Assembly: GCF_016446475.1 (NCBI RefSeq)
Contig: NZ_JAEHFP010000011.1
Location: 1-60,499, forward strand
DNA from: Paracoccus binzhouensis
GTDB taxonomy: Bacteria; Pseudomonadota; Alphaproteobacteria; Rhodobacterales; Rhodobacteraceae
Reading direction: 5' to 3'
DNA length: 60,499 bases
Both the position numbers and the translations under genes were made by a program. The stretch's first letter is position 1, and every line of letters starts with the position of its first letter. Below the pieces are notes generated by a model that worked only from the letters and a program-made list of their open reading frames with translations, made no database searches and had not been told where the DNA came from. Shown here piece by piece: positions 52,344 to 60,499 of the stretch.

Positions 52344-53225
52344 ATGATCGACCTGGCAGCCGTGCGGGCCATCGATTTTCACACCCATGCCGAAGAGCCC
52401 TGCGGCTGCCATGCCGATGACGGCTATGACGCTCTGCAATCGGCCATGGCGCGCTATTTCCGCGCTCCATGGCAGCACCCGCCGACCATCGACGAAACGG
52501 CGGCGCATTACCGCGCGCAGCGGATCGCGGCGGTGATCTTTCCCGTCGATGCCGAGCGCGAGACCGGCTATCGCCGCTATGCCAACGAGGAAGTCGCCGA
52601 GGCCTGCGCCCGCCACGCCGACATCCTGATCCCCTTCGCCTCGATCGACCCGGCGCGCGGCCGCATGGGCGCGCGCGAGGCGCGGCGGCTGATCGCCGAT
52701 CATGGTATTCGCGGCTTCAAGTTCCATCCGACCATGCAGGGCTTTTGTCCCAACGACCGCATGGCCTGGCCGCTCTATGAGGCGATCGCCGAATCCGGCT
52801 TGCCGGCCCTGTTCCACACCGGCCAGACCGGTGTCGGCGCGGGCATGCGCGGCGGCAACGGCATGCGGCTGAAATACTCGAACCCGATCCATCTCGATGA
52901 CGTGGCGGTGGATTTCCCCGACATGCCCATTGTCATGGCGCATCCCTCCTTCCCCTGGCAAGAGGAGGCGCTGGCCGTGGCCGTGCACAAGCCCAACGTC
53001 TGGATCGACCTGTCCGGCTGGCGGCCCAGATATTTCCCGCCGATCCTGGTTCGGTATGCCGATACCCTGCTGAAGGATCGTGTCCTGTTCGGATCGGACT
53101 GGCCGATGATCGCTCCCGAAGGCTGGCTCGACGAGTTCGAGGCCCTGTCGATCAAGCCCGAAAACCGTCCGAGAATCCTGAAAGACAACGCCGCCCGCCT
53201 GCTCGGGCTGAAGGAGGATGCATGA
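52344..53225 (+). CDS. Amidohydrolase family 2 protein
   Basis: The 293-residue TIM-barrel metal-dependent hydrolase/decarboxylase has N-terminal IDFHTHAEEPCGCH (metal His pair) near residue 10, GFKFHPTMQGFCPND near residue 130, LPALFHTGQTG near residue 155, MAHPSFPWQEEA near residue 197 and the catalytic FGSDWPMI near residue 250. Members include 2-pyrone-4,6-dicarboxylate hydrolases and aromatic decarboxylases. A role in processing a lignin-derived aromatic is plausible; the exact reaction is not readable. Its stop overlaps the next start (ATGA). Confidence 0.85.
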   Translation: MIDLAAVRAIDFHTHAEEPCGCHADDGYDALQSAMARYFRAPWQHPPTIDETAAHYRAQRIAAVIFPVDAERETGYRRYANEEVAEACARHADILIPFASIDPARGRMGAREARRLIADHGIRGFKFHPTMQGFCPNDRMAWPLYEAIAESGLPALFHTGQTGVGAGMRGGNGMRLKYSNPIHLDDVAVDFPDMPIVMAHPSFPWQEEALAVAVHKPNVWIDLSGWRPRYFPPILVRYADTLLKDRVLFGSDWPMIAPEGWLDEFEALSIKPENRPRILKDNAARLLGLKEDA

Positions 53226-54835
53226 TCCCATTCGCTGCGCCCGTGGACAATATCCTGTTCACCTTCGAACATGTTGCGCAGGCGGGCAGGCTGCCCGACT
53301 GGGACGCCGATCTGGCGCGCGAGGTGATCATCCAGTTCGCGCGTTTTGCCGAGGGCGCAGTCGCCCCGGCCGACGAGGCCGCCGACCGCGTCGGTTGCCG
53401 GCTGGAAAACGGTCGCGTCCAGATGCCGGCCGGGCTGGTGGCTGCCTACAGAAGCTTTGCCGAACAGGGTTGGCCTGCGCTGTCCTTGCCCGAGGAGGCG
53501 GGGGGACAGGCGATGTCCGGACCCCTGGCGGGCGCAACGACCGAGATCCTGGCCGGTGCCTCCCATGCCTTCCAGATGGTCGTGGGGCTGGTGCCGGGCG
53601 CTGCACGCACAATCTCGCTATACGGGTCCGACGCGCAGAAGACGCGCTGGCTGCCGCGCCTCGCCTCGGGCGACTGGCTGGCAACCATGGCGCTGACCGA
53701 ACCCGGCGCGGGCTCGGATCTCTCCGGCCTTCGCACCCGCGCCGAGCGAAAGGCCGGGCATTGGCGGATCGCAGGCGAGAAGATCTTCATCTCTGGCGGC
53801 GATCAGAACCTGACCTCGCGCATCCTGCACCTGGTCCTGGCACGCAGCGGAGAGGCCGCCAGCGGCACCAGGGGGCTGAGCCTGTTTCTGGTCCCCTCGC
53901 ATGACGAGGACGGCAAGGCGCAGCCTGTCTCCGTCACGCGGATCGAGGAGAAGATGGGTCTGCACGCCTCCCCCACCTGCCAGATGCTGTTCGATGATGC
54001 TCCGGCCGAGTTGCTGGGGCCCGAGGGGGGCGGGCTGAAGGCCATGTTCACGATGATGAACCATGCGCGGCTGGACGTGGCGCTGCAGGGCGTGGCCCAT
54101 GCCGCCCGCGCCAGCCACTTGGCGCGTGCCTATGCAGCAACGCGCCGCCAGGGCCGGGTCGGAGGCGCGCCGGCGATGCTGGATGCTCATCCCGATGTGC
54201 GGCGCATGCTGGACGAGGCCGAGGCACTGGCCATCGGTGGACGGGCGCTGACCTATCGCACCCTGGTGGAGCTGGAATTGAACGAGCGGCCGGGCCTCGT
54301 CGATATCCTGACCCCGGTTTGCAAGTTCGCCTGCACCGAAGGGGGTGTTGCTGCCGCCAACCTCGCCATCCAGGTGATGGGCGGCTACGGCTATTTGCGC
54401 GAATACCGTGTCGAACAGGCGCTGCGCGACGCCCGCATCACCACGATCTATGAGGGCGCGAACGGCATTCACGCCGTGGCCTTGGCAACGCGGTTGCTGC
54501 AGCAGGCGGATGGGGCGGCGGCCAGGGCCTTTGCCGAGTTCCTGGATCCCCTGCCCGAAACCCGCGCCATCTGGGAAGCCGCGTGCAAGCGGATGCTGGC
54601 GGCGCCGGACCCGGCCGTTGCAGCGCATCCCTTCATGCTGCTGACAATCGAGGCCGCGATGGCGGCAGTCTGGCAGAGATTGAACGAGGCTGCAGGACAA
54701 GCCCCCGATCCCGCGCGGCTTGCCTATCTGTGTGCTCGGCAAACGGCGCTGCACCCAATCCGCCTGCGTCATCAGGCAGATCTCGTCGCACTGGCACTCG
54801 CAGGGGCGCCACAGCAGGCCGGCACCCCGCCCTGA
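53222..54835 (+). CDS. Acyl-CoA dehydrogenase (long, AidB/FadE12-like group)
   Basis: This 537-residue flavoprotein has a longer C-terminal region than short-chain acyl-CoA dehydrogenases. Motifs: ATMALTEPGAGSDLSGLRTRA near residue 155, WRIAGEKIFISGGDQNLT, KMGLHASPTCQMLFDDA near residue 240 and IQVMGGYGYLREYRVEQALRDARITTIYEGANGI near residue 385. Relatives include 3-methylmercaptopropionyl-CoA dehydrogenase. In this operon it may oxidise a phenylpropanoid-CoA side chain, for instance making cinnamoyl-CoA from a dihydro form; this is inference. Translationally coupled to the amidohydrolase. Confidence 0.85.
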   Translation: MIPFAAPVDNILFTFEHVAQAGRLPDWDADLAREVIIQFARFAEGAVAPADEAADRVGCRLENGRVQMPAGLVAAYRSFAEQGWPALSLPEEAGGQAMSGPLAGATTEILAGASHAFQMVVGLVPGAARTISLYGSDAQKTRWLPRLASGDWLATMALTEPGAGSDLSGLRTRAERKAGHWRIAGEKIFISGGDQNLTSRILHLVLARSGEAASGTRGLSLFLVPSHDEDGKAQPVSVTRIEEKMGLHASPTCQMLFDDAPAELLGPEGGGLKAMFTMMNHARLDVALQGVAHAARASHLARAYAATRRQGRVGGAPAMLDAHPDVRRMLDEAEALAIGGRALTYRTLVELELNERPGLVDILTPVCKFACTEGGVAAANLAIQVMGGYGYLREYRVEQALRDARITTIYEGANGIHAVALATRLLQQADGAAARAFAEFLDPLPETRAIWEAACKRMLAAPDPAVAAHPFMLLTIEAAMAAVWQRLNEAAGQAPDPARLAYLCARQTALHPIRLRHQADLVALALAGAPQQAGTPP

Positions 54836-54882
54836 CCATGAAGCCGGTCGTCTGGACGGCCGGATTGCGGAATGTATCGGAG

Positions 54883-54893
54883 CCTAGCGTATT
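54883..54893 (+). repeat. Left copy of an 11-bp direct repeat at the IS481 target
   Basis: CCTAGCGTATT here recurs at 55907-55917, beyond the IS. Removing the IS and one CCTAGC gives two tandem copies of GAGCCTAGCGTATT in the pre-insertion site. So the element entered the second unit of a short tandem repeat lying just past the acyl-CoA dehydrogenase gene. Confidence 0.7.
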
Positions 54894-54898
54894 GGAGC

Positions 54899-55850
54899 CT
54901 AGCTGTTCAGTCCCGGCATCTGGTGGATCGGATTGACGATGAATCTGTCGGGCTCTGAAGTCCAGACCTTGCAAGATGTATTCGTAGGGCGTGAGGCCAT
55001 TGAGGATCTTGAGCCTGCGGGCGAAGTTGTAGGCCGCGAGGAAGTCGCTCAGGTGTCGGCGCAACTGACCGTGGCTGTCGTAATGGAAGCGTTTTACCGT
55101 TGCCTCCTTGATTGTTCGGTTCATCCGTTCGACCTGACCATTGGTCCAGGGATGGTTGATCTTGGTGAGCCTGTGCTCGATGCCGTTCTCGTCGCAGACG
55201 CGATCAAAGATGTGGTGGAAGGCGTATGTATGGTGAGCGTGATTGGTGAACTGGACGCCGTTGTCGGTAAGCACCGTATGCAGTCGGTAGGGAACGGCCA
55301 CGACCAGATCACGCAGGAACTGGGCGGCTGCCATCTTGCCGGCCTTTTCGACCAGGCGGGTGAAGGCGAACTTGCTGGTCCGGTCGATGGCCACAAAGCG
55401 GTAGAGCTTGCCCTCAGCGGTTTGGACCTCAGCGATGCCGATGTGAAAGAACCCAATGGGATAGCGTTTGAAGCGCTGCCGCTTCGGCTTGTCGCCCTCG
55501 ACATCGGGCAGGCGGGAAATACCATGCCGCTGAAGGCAGCGGTGCAGCGCCGAGCGGGTCAGGTGCGGGATCGTCGGCTGCAGGCCGTAGAGGCAATCGT
55601 CCAGAGGCAACAGGGTGTGCCGCCGGAACGCGACCACCATCGCCTCCTCCACCTCGCTCAGAACGGTCGAGCGGGGCTCCTTCGGTCCGGTCTTCAGATC
55701 CTCGACTGTCGCCCGCTTGCGCCACTTGGCCACTGTCTTCGGATTGATGCCAAACTCGCGGCTCAACACCGCGAGCGAAGCTTGCGATCGCTGTATTGCT
55801 GCTCGGACGGCGTGCGTGGTCGTGGCGCTCCCGTGACGAACTTGTCCCAT
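54899..55850 (-). pseudogene. IS481-family transposase, frameshifted and with altered catalytic residue
   Basis: From ATG 55850 (AGGAGG upstream) the frame has HTH segments (VLSREFGINPKTVAKWRKR) and the DDE core with VLTDNGVQFT and NGQVERMNRTIKEATV. The first catalytic Asp, normally in FHIDIAEV, is Gly here (codon 55439-55437). An extra T near the 3' end shifts the frame. Without it the protein would end KVWTSEPDRFIVNPIHQMPG followed by LNS and TAG. That TAG at 54901-54899 is supplied by the target duplication. Confidence 0.88.
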
Positions 55851-55906
55851 AGGGCCTCCTTCCATTCTGTAGAAAGGATCGCACCATCAAATTGTGGGAT
55901 CAAACA
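54904..55906 (-). mobile_element. IS481-family element, complete but inactivated
   Basis: The element is 1003 bp between imperfect inverted ends: TGTTCAGTCCC on the left and, inverted on the right, TGTTTGATCCC (8 of 11 matches). It is flanked by the 6-bp duplication CCTAGC (54898-54903 and 55907-55912), which fits the NCTAGN target preference known for IS481. The single transposase gene is on the minus strand and is disrupted. Confidence 0.85.
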
Positions 55907-56109
55907 CCTAGCGTATTCTGGCGTTGGTTCCGTTCCCGTCGCGATTCCAGAAATACTTGCCTTTGCATCAAGGGGGCCGGCTGCCGGCGGGATCCTTGGC
56001 CGCATGAACATTACGGTTCGGAAATTCCACCCTCCAGGATCGCACCCGGACCATCCCAGCTACCGGCTGCGTATAGCGACCGGCATCGGCACCATCCCCT
56101 GGATCGACT

Positions 56110-56243
56110 TCGCTTGATCCCGTCGGCCTCACCGCAGGTGACGGCATAGACGAGAACCTCCCTCGTGCCGTCGTCAATCTTGAAGACCACCACACCCTTG
56201 CGCCCCGCCGAGATCAAGCGAAGCCCCGGTGCCATCTGATCGC
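56110..56243 (-). pseudogene. ParE/RelE-family toxin remnant
   Basis: The minus strand reads RRDQMAPGLRLISAGRKGVV and on through VFKIDDGTREVLVYAVTCG. This matches the C-terminal half of RelE/ParE-type toxins (HxRSDLxPGLRxIxAGRKxVVxFxI-E-V-V--V-YGG). The N-terminal half is cut off where the IS1182 fragment begins on the opposite strand, and no antitoxin gene is visible. Short, so only moderately certain. Confidence 0.5.
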
Positions 56244-56245
56244 GG

Positions 56246-56990
56246 CGGCTGGTGCCCGACCACAAGACCATCGCCGATTTCCGGCGCGGGAACGGCCCGG
56301 CCATTCGCCGGACCTGTGCCGAGTTCGTGGAGCTCTGCCGTCGGATCGGCGTGCTGAGGGGCGACTGCGTTGCCGTCGACGGCAGCAAGTTCAAGGCCGT
56401 CAACAATCGCGATCGCAACTTCACCAAGGCGAAGATCGCCAGCCGCCTGGCGCATCTGGAGAAGGAGGTCGGCCGCTATATCGAGGAGGCCGAGCGGGCG
56501 GATCGGCAGGAAACCGGCGAGGCACGCACGGAAAAGATAGCCCATCTGACCAGCCGTTATCACCGCGCCCGGCTGGAAATGGACCGCATGGTGAGGTTGC
56601 GCCGGGAGCTGGCAACGGCACCGGACGGGCAGATATCGCCGACGGATCCGGATGCCCGTGCCATGGCGACACGGGCGCAGCACAGCGGCCATGTCGGCTA
56701 TAACGTGCAAAGCGTTGTCGATGCCGAGACCCATCTGATCGTGGCGCATGAGGTCACCAATCAGGGCCATGATCGTGATCAGCTCGCCTCCATGGCGGGT
56801 GCCGCGAAGACTGCCCTCCGGCACGACGACCTGCATATCCTGGCCGACAAAGGCTATTTCAGCGGCGGCGAGATCCTCATCTGCCACGAGCAGGGCATCA
56901 CGGCGACGGTGCCGCGGCCGGACACGTCCGGGAGCCGCGCGCATGGGCGCTATGTGAGGGCGGACTTCGCCTATGATCCCCGCCTCGAAA
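56246..56990 (+). pseudogene. IS1182-family transposase, truncated at both ends
   Basis: The frame starts in mid-protein with RRLVPDHKTIADFRRGNG, the conserved core of IS1182 transposases. It continues through GVLRGDCVAVDGSKFKAVN (first catalytic Asp), a charged coiled-coil stretch, GHVGYNVQSVVDAETHLIVA and LHILADKGYFSGGEI (second Asp). It ends after YVRADFAYDP, before the cysteine-rich part and the catalytic Glu. About 100 N-terminal codons are also missing. From 57000 to 57150 I recognise nothing. Confidence 0.85.
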
Positions 56991-57152
56991 CCGGCGGCCA
57001 GGCCGCCCTTCAAGACCGGGTCCGTCGCCTCATGACGGCAGGACGCTCGCAGCGGACCCCGCAGGGCGAGGGGGACGCGCCGAGGCGCCTGCATTCCGGT
57101 CGCAGCGAATGTCGATCCCTCCCAAAGGGCGGGGTGCGCCGCAAGCCGGTCT

Positions 57153-58214
57153 TCAGGCGCCGATCTCGCGTGGCAGCGGGACGCCCAGCTGCCTGGCATG
57201 TTTCGCGATCCGCGCCATGTCGCTGTCGGCGACCGGCACCCCCCGCACAAGCGCATCGCGCCGCCTCATCGAGGCGCTGTCGCCCGGCACCCGGACCGCG
57301 CTCTTGTTCCAGGGGGCCGGCGGGTTGCTGCGACAGGCCTCGGCCAGCCAGTCGGACTGTTCGGTAAAGGCGCCGAGACCGGCAAAGAAGGCCGGGTCGA
57401 TGACTTGCAGGAACGCGCTTTGCGCCAGCGGCCCCGGCGCCTTGGTATTGGCGCGGCCCTTGCCCGACAGGCCCTGGCCCAGCAGATCGACCATCATCGC
57501 CAGGCCGAAGCCCTTGTAGCCCTTTGCCGCGCCGCCCAGCGGCATCATCGTGCCGCCGCGTTCGGTGATCTCCCTGGGATCGTCCGTGGGCTGGCCCTCG
57601 GCGGTCAGGGCCCATGCCTCGGGGTAGCGCTCGCCCTTCCTGGCCAGCAGCTGCGTCATCGTGGTGGTGGTGATCGAGGTGGACACGTCGATCAGGATCG
57701 GATCGCCCGAGGTCGGAAAGCCCATCGCCAACGGGTTCGGCGTCAGCACCGGCCGGGTGCCGCCATAGGGCGCCACCCGCCGCGCCGCCGGGTTCGAGGC
57801 CGAGATCTGCACGATCAGCCCGCGATCGGTGGCCTTGCGCATATAGGCCGACAGCGCGCAGGTATGATGGCAGTTGCGGATCGCCGCGCCCACGATGCCG
57901 TGGTCGCGCACGCGGTCCATCGCCTGCTCCAGCGCCTGCGTCAGCAGCCAGGCACCGGGCAGCAGCCGCCCATCCCAGACGAAACCCGCGCCCCTGTCGG
58001 CCACGACCTGATAGCTGCCCGTCCCGTTCAGGCTGCCATCGGCCAGGCATTCCAGGTACCAGTGCAGCAGTTGCAGCCCGTGGGTCTCGTGGCCGATCAT
58101 GTCGCCCTCGACGAGCACTTCGGCCGTGACGGTAGCCTTGTCGGCCTCCATTCCCCCGGCGGTCAGCAGGGTTTCGACAAAATCCAGCAGCAGGGCGCGA
58201 TCGAAGCGGGGCAT
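57153..58214 (-). CDS. Ldh2-family (malate/L-lactate-type) NAD(P)H dehydrogenase
   Basis: The 353-residue Ldh2/YlbC-family oxidoreductase has segments GHETHGLQLLHWYLECL near residue 40, HTCALSAYMRKATDRGLIVQISASNPA near residue 120 (the usual GxxGxYxxxAxxxGLIG region) and TPNPLAMGFPTSGDPILIDVSTS. Members reduce 2-oxo acids or cyclic imines such as delta-1-piperideine-2-carboxylate. The gene context with a DapA-family aldolase and an ABC binding protein suggests catabolism of an imported 2-keto or amino acid-like compound. Start at 58214 with GAGGAAG upstream. Confidence 0.85.
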   Translation of the reverse strand: MPRFDRALLLDFVETLLTAGGMEADKATVTAEVLVEGDMIGHETHGLQLLHWYLECLADGSLNGTGSYQVVADRGAGFVWDGRLLPGAWLLTQALEQAMDRVRDHGIVGAAIRNCHHTCALSAYMRKATDRGLIVQISASNPAARRVAPYGGTRPVLTPNPLAMGFPTSGDPILIDVSTSITTTTMTQLLARKGERYPEAWALTAEGQPTDDPREITERGGTMMPLGGAAKGYKGFGLAMMVDLLGQGLSGKGRANTKAPGPLAQSAFLQVIDPAFFAGLGAFTEQSDWLAEACRSNPPAPWNKSAVRVPGDSASMRRRDALVRGVPVADSDMARIAKHARQLGVPLPREIGA

Positions 58215-58264
58215 GTCTTCCTCCGAGGCAGGGGGACAGCCGGGCGGGCCGGCCCCCATACGGG

Positions 58265-59779
58265 TCACTTGAAGCGGATCTGCGACAGTTGCAGTTCCGA
58301 GTTCGTGGCAATGGTCGGCTTGAAGTCCAGCCTGGGCGAGACGCGGGTGAACCCGACCATGTGGAACATCGGGATGTCGGCGATGATCTCGGTGTTCACC
58401 TTGGCAAAAAGTTCCTGCCACAGCCTGGTGCGCTCGTCCCCGGTGGCGGCGGTCGCCCGCGCGATCAGATCGTCCACCGCCGGGTCGTCCACCATGGAAT
58501 GCGCCCCGTCCGAGGCATATTTCACATAAGCGGTAAAGACCGGGTCGCCGGTGGCATTGTCATGCTGCGACTGGGTCAGCGTCGCGCCGGCATCGGCGAC
58601 GAAGGGCGACACGAAATAGTTGTTCCAGACCGAAACGTCATACATGTCCAGCGTCACGTTCAGGCCGACATCCTGGAACATGGCCATCATCGCCTCCATC
58701 GCCTCGGTCGCGTTCGGGTATTGCCCGTTGCGGCCGATGATGCGGATCGGCAGGCTGGTGTCGACCCCGTCGGCCTTGGCCTCCTCGACCAGCGCGCGGG
58801 CGCGGTCGGGATCGTAGGGCCAGGCCGGCACGGCCGGGTTGTAGCCGATGGTCGTCGGCACGACCAGGTGCGTAGCGATCTGCGCATCGGCCGGGAACAG
58901 CGTGCCGATCATCGCCTCGCGGTCGACGGCCAGGTTCAGCGCCTCGCGGATGCGGCGGTCGTTGGTCGGCGGGACGCGGGTGTCGATCCGCAGCGAGGTG
59001 GTTTCGGAATTGGGATAGCTGAAATCCGTCTCGGGGTTGGTCGCGTCCTGAAGCGCGATCGAGGGCACGATATCAGCCTCGCCCGCCTGCACCATCGCCG
59101 CCGCCACCGCGCTGTCCGAGCGGAACAGATAGGTCGCCCTTTCCACCTGCGGCTGGTCGCCCCAATAGCCGGGATTACGGGTCAGGGTGATCGACTGGCC
59201 AACCTGCCAGTCCGAAAAGAGATAGGGCCCGGTGCCGTTCGGCTTGCGGTCGAATTCGGCGGCGGGCGTGGTGGCGGCGGATTGCACCGGCATCACCGTC
59301 ATCAGCAGCGGCAGGATCGGCTGCGGCGGCGTGGTGGTGATGCGGATCGTGTGATCGTCCGGAATGTCGAAGCTGAACTCGGTACCGCCGAAATACTTGC
59401 CGCCGGTCTCGCAGGACAGGGCGGGGTTCTTGTTGCGCTCGATGGTGAACTGCACGTCCTTGGCGGTGAAGGGCGTGCCGTCGTGCCAGGCCACCCCGTC
59501 GCGCAGCTTGAACTCCCAGGTGTCCTCGTCCACCTGGTTCCATTCCGTCGCCAGGCGCGGCTTCAGCCCGCCGTTGACATAGTCGAACTCGACCAGCATC
59601 TCGTTGACGTTTTCCGACATGACCCGGCCCACGTCCTGGCGCGCGGCCATGCAGGGCTCGACCACGCTGACGGTCTCGGCCAGCACCACGGTCACGTCGC
59701 GATCGGTGTCCTGGGCCGCTGCGGGCAAGCCGGCCGACAGCACGGTTCCCGCCAAAAGCATCGCCATTCCGGTTTTCAT
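58265..59779 (-). CDS. Dipeptide/oligopeptide-type ABC substrate-binding protein (SBP_bac_5)
   Basis: The 504-residue periplasmic protein has a Sec signal (MKTGMAMLLAGTVLSAGLPAAAQ). The family 5 binding-protein pattern follows: NVNEMLVEFDYVNGGLKPRLATEW near residue 55, WEFKLRDGVAWHDGTPFTAKDVQFTIER, GTGPYLFSDWQVGQSITLTRNPGYWG near residue 190 and RRIREALNLAVDREAM. Relatives import peptides, opines or other organics. The permease and ATPase genes are not visible and may lie beyond the window or elsewhere. Confidence 0.9.
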   Translation of the reverse strand: MKTGMAMLLAGTVLSAGLPAAAQDTDRDVTVVLAETVSVVEPCMAARQDVGRVMSENVNEMLVEFDYVNGGLKPRLATEWNQVDEDTWEFKLRDGVAWHDGTPFTAKDVQFTIERNKNPALSCETGGKYFGGTEFSFDIPDDHTIRITTTPPQPILPLLMTVMPVQSAATTPAAEFDRKPNGTGPYLFSDWQVGQSITLTRNPGYWGDQPQVERATYLFRSDSAVAAAMVQAGEADIVPSIALQDATNPETDFSYPNSETTSLRIDTRVPPTNDRRIREALNLAVDREAMIGTLFPADAQIATHLVVPTTIGYNPAVPAWPYDPDRARALVEEAKADGVDTSLPIRIIGRNGQYPNATEAMEAMMAMFQDVGLNVTLDMYDVSVWNNYFVSPFVADAGATLTQSQHDNATGDPVFTAYVKYASDGAHSMVDDPAVDDLIARATAATGDERTRLWQELFAKVNTEIIADIPMFHMVGFTRVSPRLDFKPTIATNSELQLSQIRFK

Positions 59780-59845
59780 TGTGTCTTCCTCCCATGTTGT
59801 GATGCGGTCGGGCCGGTCACGCCTTCGCGCCACCGGCCCGACCGC

Positions 59846-60499
59846 TCAGTCTTTTGTCCTTAGCCCGCTCCGGGCCAGGAACGCGGTCATCGCGGCCTGC
59901 TGGACAGATGTCAGCGGCCAGGCAGCGGGCGGCCGCGTCGGACCGCAATCCAGCCCCACCGCCTGCAGGGCCGCCTTGACCCCGGTGACGTTGGTGCCGT
60001 TCAGTTCCTGCGCGCGCACCTCCTCGAACGCCGCCATTCCGGCGATCAGGGTGCGGGCGCGGGCATGGTCCCCGGCCTCCAATGCGGCATGGATCGCCAA
60101 CGAATGTTCCGGCCAGATATTGATCAGCCCCGAGGTGAAACCCCGCGCCCCCGCCGCATAAAGCACCGGCGCCCAGACCTCGGCCAGCCCGCCGACCCAG
60201 ATGATCGCGGGATCGCAGGCGGCGGCGGCCTCGGCCAGCCGCAGCGGGTTGGGCGTCGCCCATTTCACGCCGATCACGCCGGGAATGGCGCACAGGTCGG
60301 CAATGGCCGCCGTGCCGATGGCGTCGTTGCGCAGATACAGCATCAGGGGCAGGCCGCCGCCGGCCTCTGCCACCCGGCGGACATAGTCGACGACGCCGCG
60401 CGGCGCGGCAAAGGGGTCGGGCGGCTGGTGCACCATCAGCCCCGCGGCCCCCGCCCGCGCCGCCGCGGCGGCCAGGCGGCAGGCATCCCCGACCGAGCG
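59846..60499 (-). CDS. DapA/DHDPS-family aldolase (partial)
   Basis: At least 217 C-terminal residues of a class I pyruvate-type aldolase of the dihydrodipicolinate synthase family; the N-terminus lies beyond the window edge. The Schiff-base lysine is visible in IPGVIGVKWATPN (usual GxxGxKxxs), after LPLMLYLRNDAIG, where YxRN replaces the YNxP pattern. The C-terminal GVKAALQAVGLDCGPTRPPAAWPLT is typical. With the Ldh2-type gene and binding protein on the same strand it forms a likely catabolic cluster. Confidence 0.85.
   Translation of the reverse strand, partial: RSVGDACRLAAAAARAGAAGLMVHQPPDPFAAPRGVVDYVRRVAEAGGGLPLMLYLRNDAIGTAAIADLCAIPGVIGVKWATPNPLRLAEAAAACDPAIIWVGGLAEVWAPVLYAAGARGFTSGLINIWPEHSLAIHAALEAGDHARARTLIAGMAAFEEVRAQELNGTNVTGVKAALQAVGLDCGPTRPPAAWPLTSVQQAAMTAFLARSGLRTKD

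Noticed and set aside
57010..58311. Second minus-strand frame over the Ldh2-type gene
   Set aside because: It is out of frame with the conserved Ldh2 sequence and has a low-complexity, Arg/Gly-rich composition.

Overview
The window looks like the chromosome of a high-GC alphaproteobacterium of the Rhodobacteraceae, most likely Paracoccus or a close relative. The reasons are the gene order ubiB-ubiE / mutM-ech-rpsT-dnaA-dnaN-recF, an H-NS/HvrA-type small protein, a methylsuccinyl-CoA dehydrogenase with the long N-terminal extension of the ethylmalonyl-CoA pathway, and a strong G/C third-position bias that produces many long antisense shadow frames. Genus assignment is inference.

Layout. (1) 1-6933: the tail of an IS5-family transposase, then about 1 kb without a recognisable gene, then a Tn7-like transposition module (tnsA-like, tnsB, tnsC, tniQ; the last three junctions overlap or nearly touch). 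A terminator and two 14-bp direct repeats close it, and its right end lies 57 bp past the opgD stop codon. (2) 6991-28391: core genome. It holds opgD, a YcaQ-type glycosylase, an H-NS-like protein, aroG preceded by a leader peptide and a full attenuator, an SLC13 permease, a YmdB-type phosphodiesterase, ubiB, ubiE, mutM, an enoyl-CoA hydratase, rpsT, dnaA, dnaN, recF, adenine deaminase, recO, two META-domain lipoproteins and mcd. (3) 28392-30450: insertion-sequence debris. (4) 30451-38285: a compact operon-like block with an SsuABC-type ABC importer, two FMN-dependent monooxygenases, an MFS exporter and an aldo/keto reductase, probably for taking up and cleaving an organosulfur or related heteroatom compound. 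(5) 38323-43105: a quinone/electrophile detoxification locus (LysR regulator, MhqO-like dioxygenase, broken MhqD-like hydrolase, XapX protein, pirin) with several gene remnants joined by deletions. (6) 43256-45742: a decayed siderophore-uptake locus (DUF3325, PepSY protein, ECF sigma tail, FecR head fused to a TonB-receptor piece). (7) 46575-54835: hydroxycinnamate (ferulate/coumarate) catabolism: fcs, ech, vdh, with a divergent MarR-family gene, an aromatic-acid MFS permease, an amidohydrolase and an acyl-CoA dehydrogenase. Two near-identical operators lie in the divergent promoter. (8) 54883-57120: an inactivated IS481 element with clean target duplication, a ParE/RelE toxin remnant and a truncated IS1182 transposase. 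(9) 57153-60499: an Ldh2-type dehydrogenase, a dipeptide-type ABC binding protein and a partial DapA-family aldolase, all on the minus strand.

The most interesting items are the aroG attenuator, whose leader peptide carries Phe-Tyr-Trp-Phe in a row, and the Tn7-like module, whose TnsA-like subunit lacks the usual Q-x-K end of the nuclease motif. The paired operators of the ferulate locus and the stretch of gene decay between 38 and 46 kb also deserve attention. All calls come from reading the sequence; no database search was possible.
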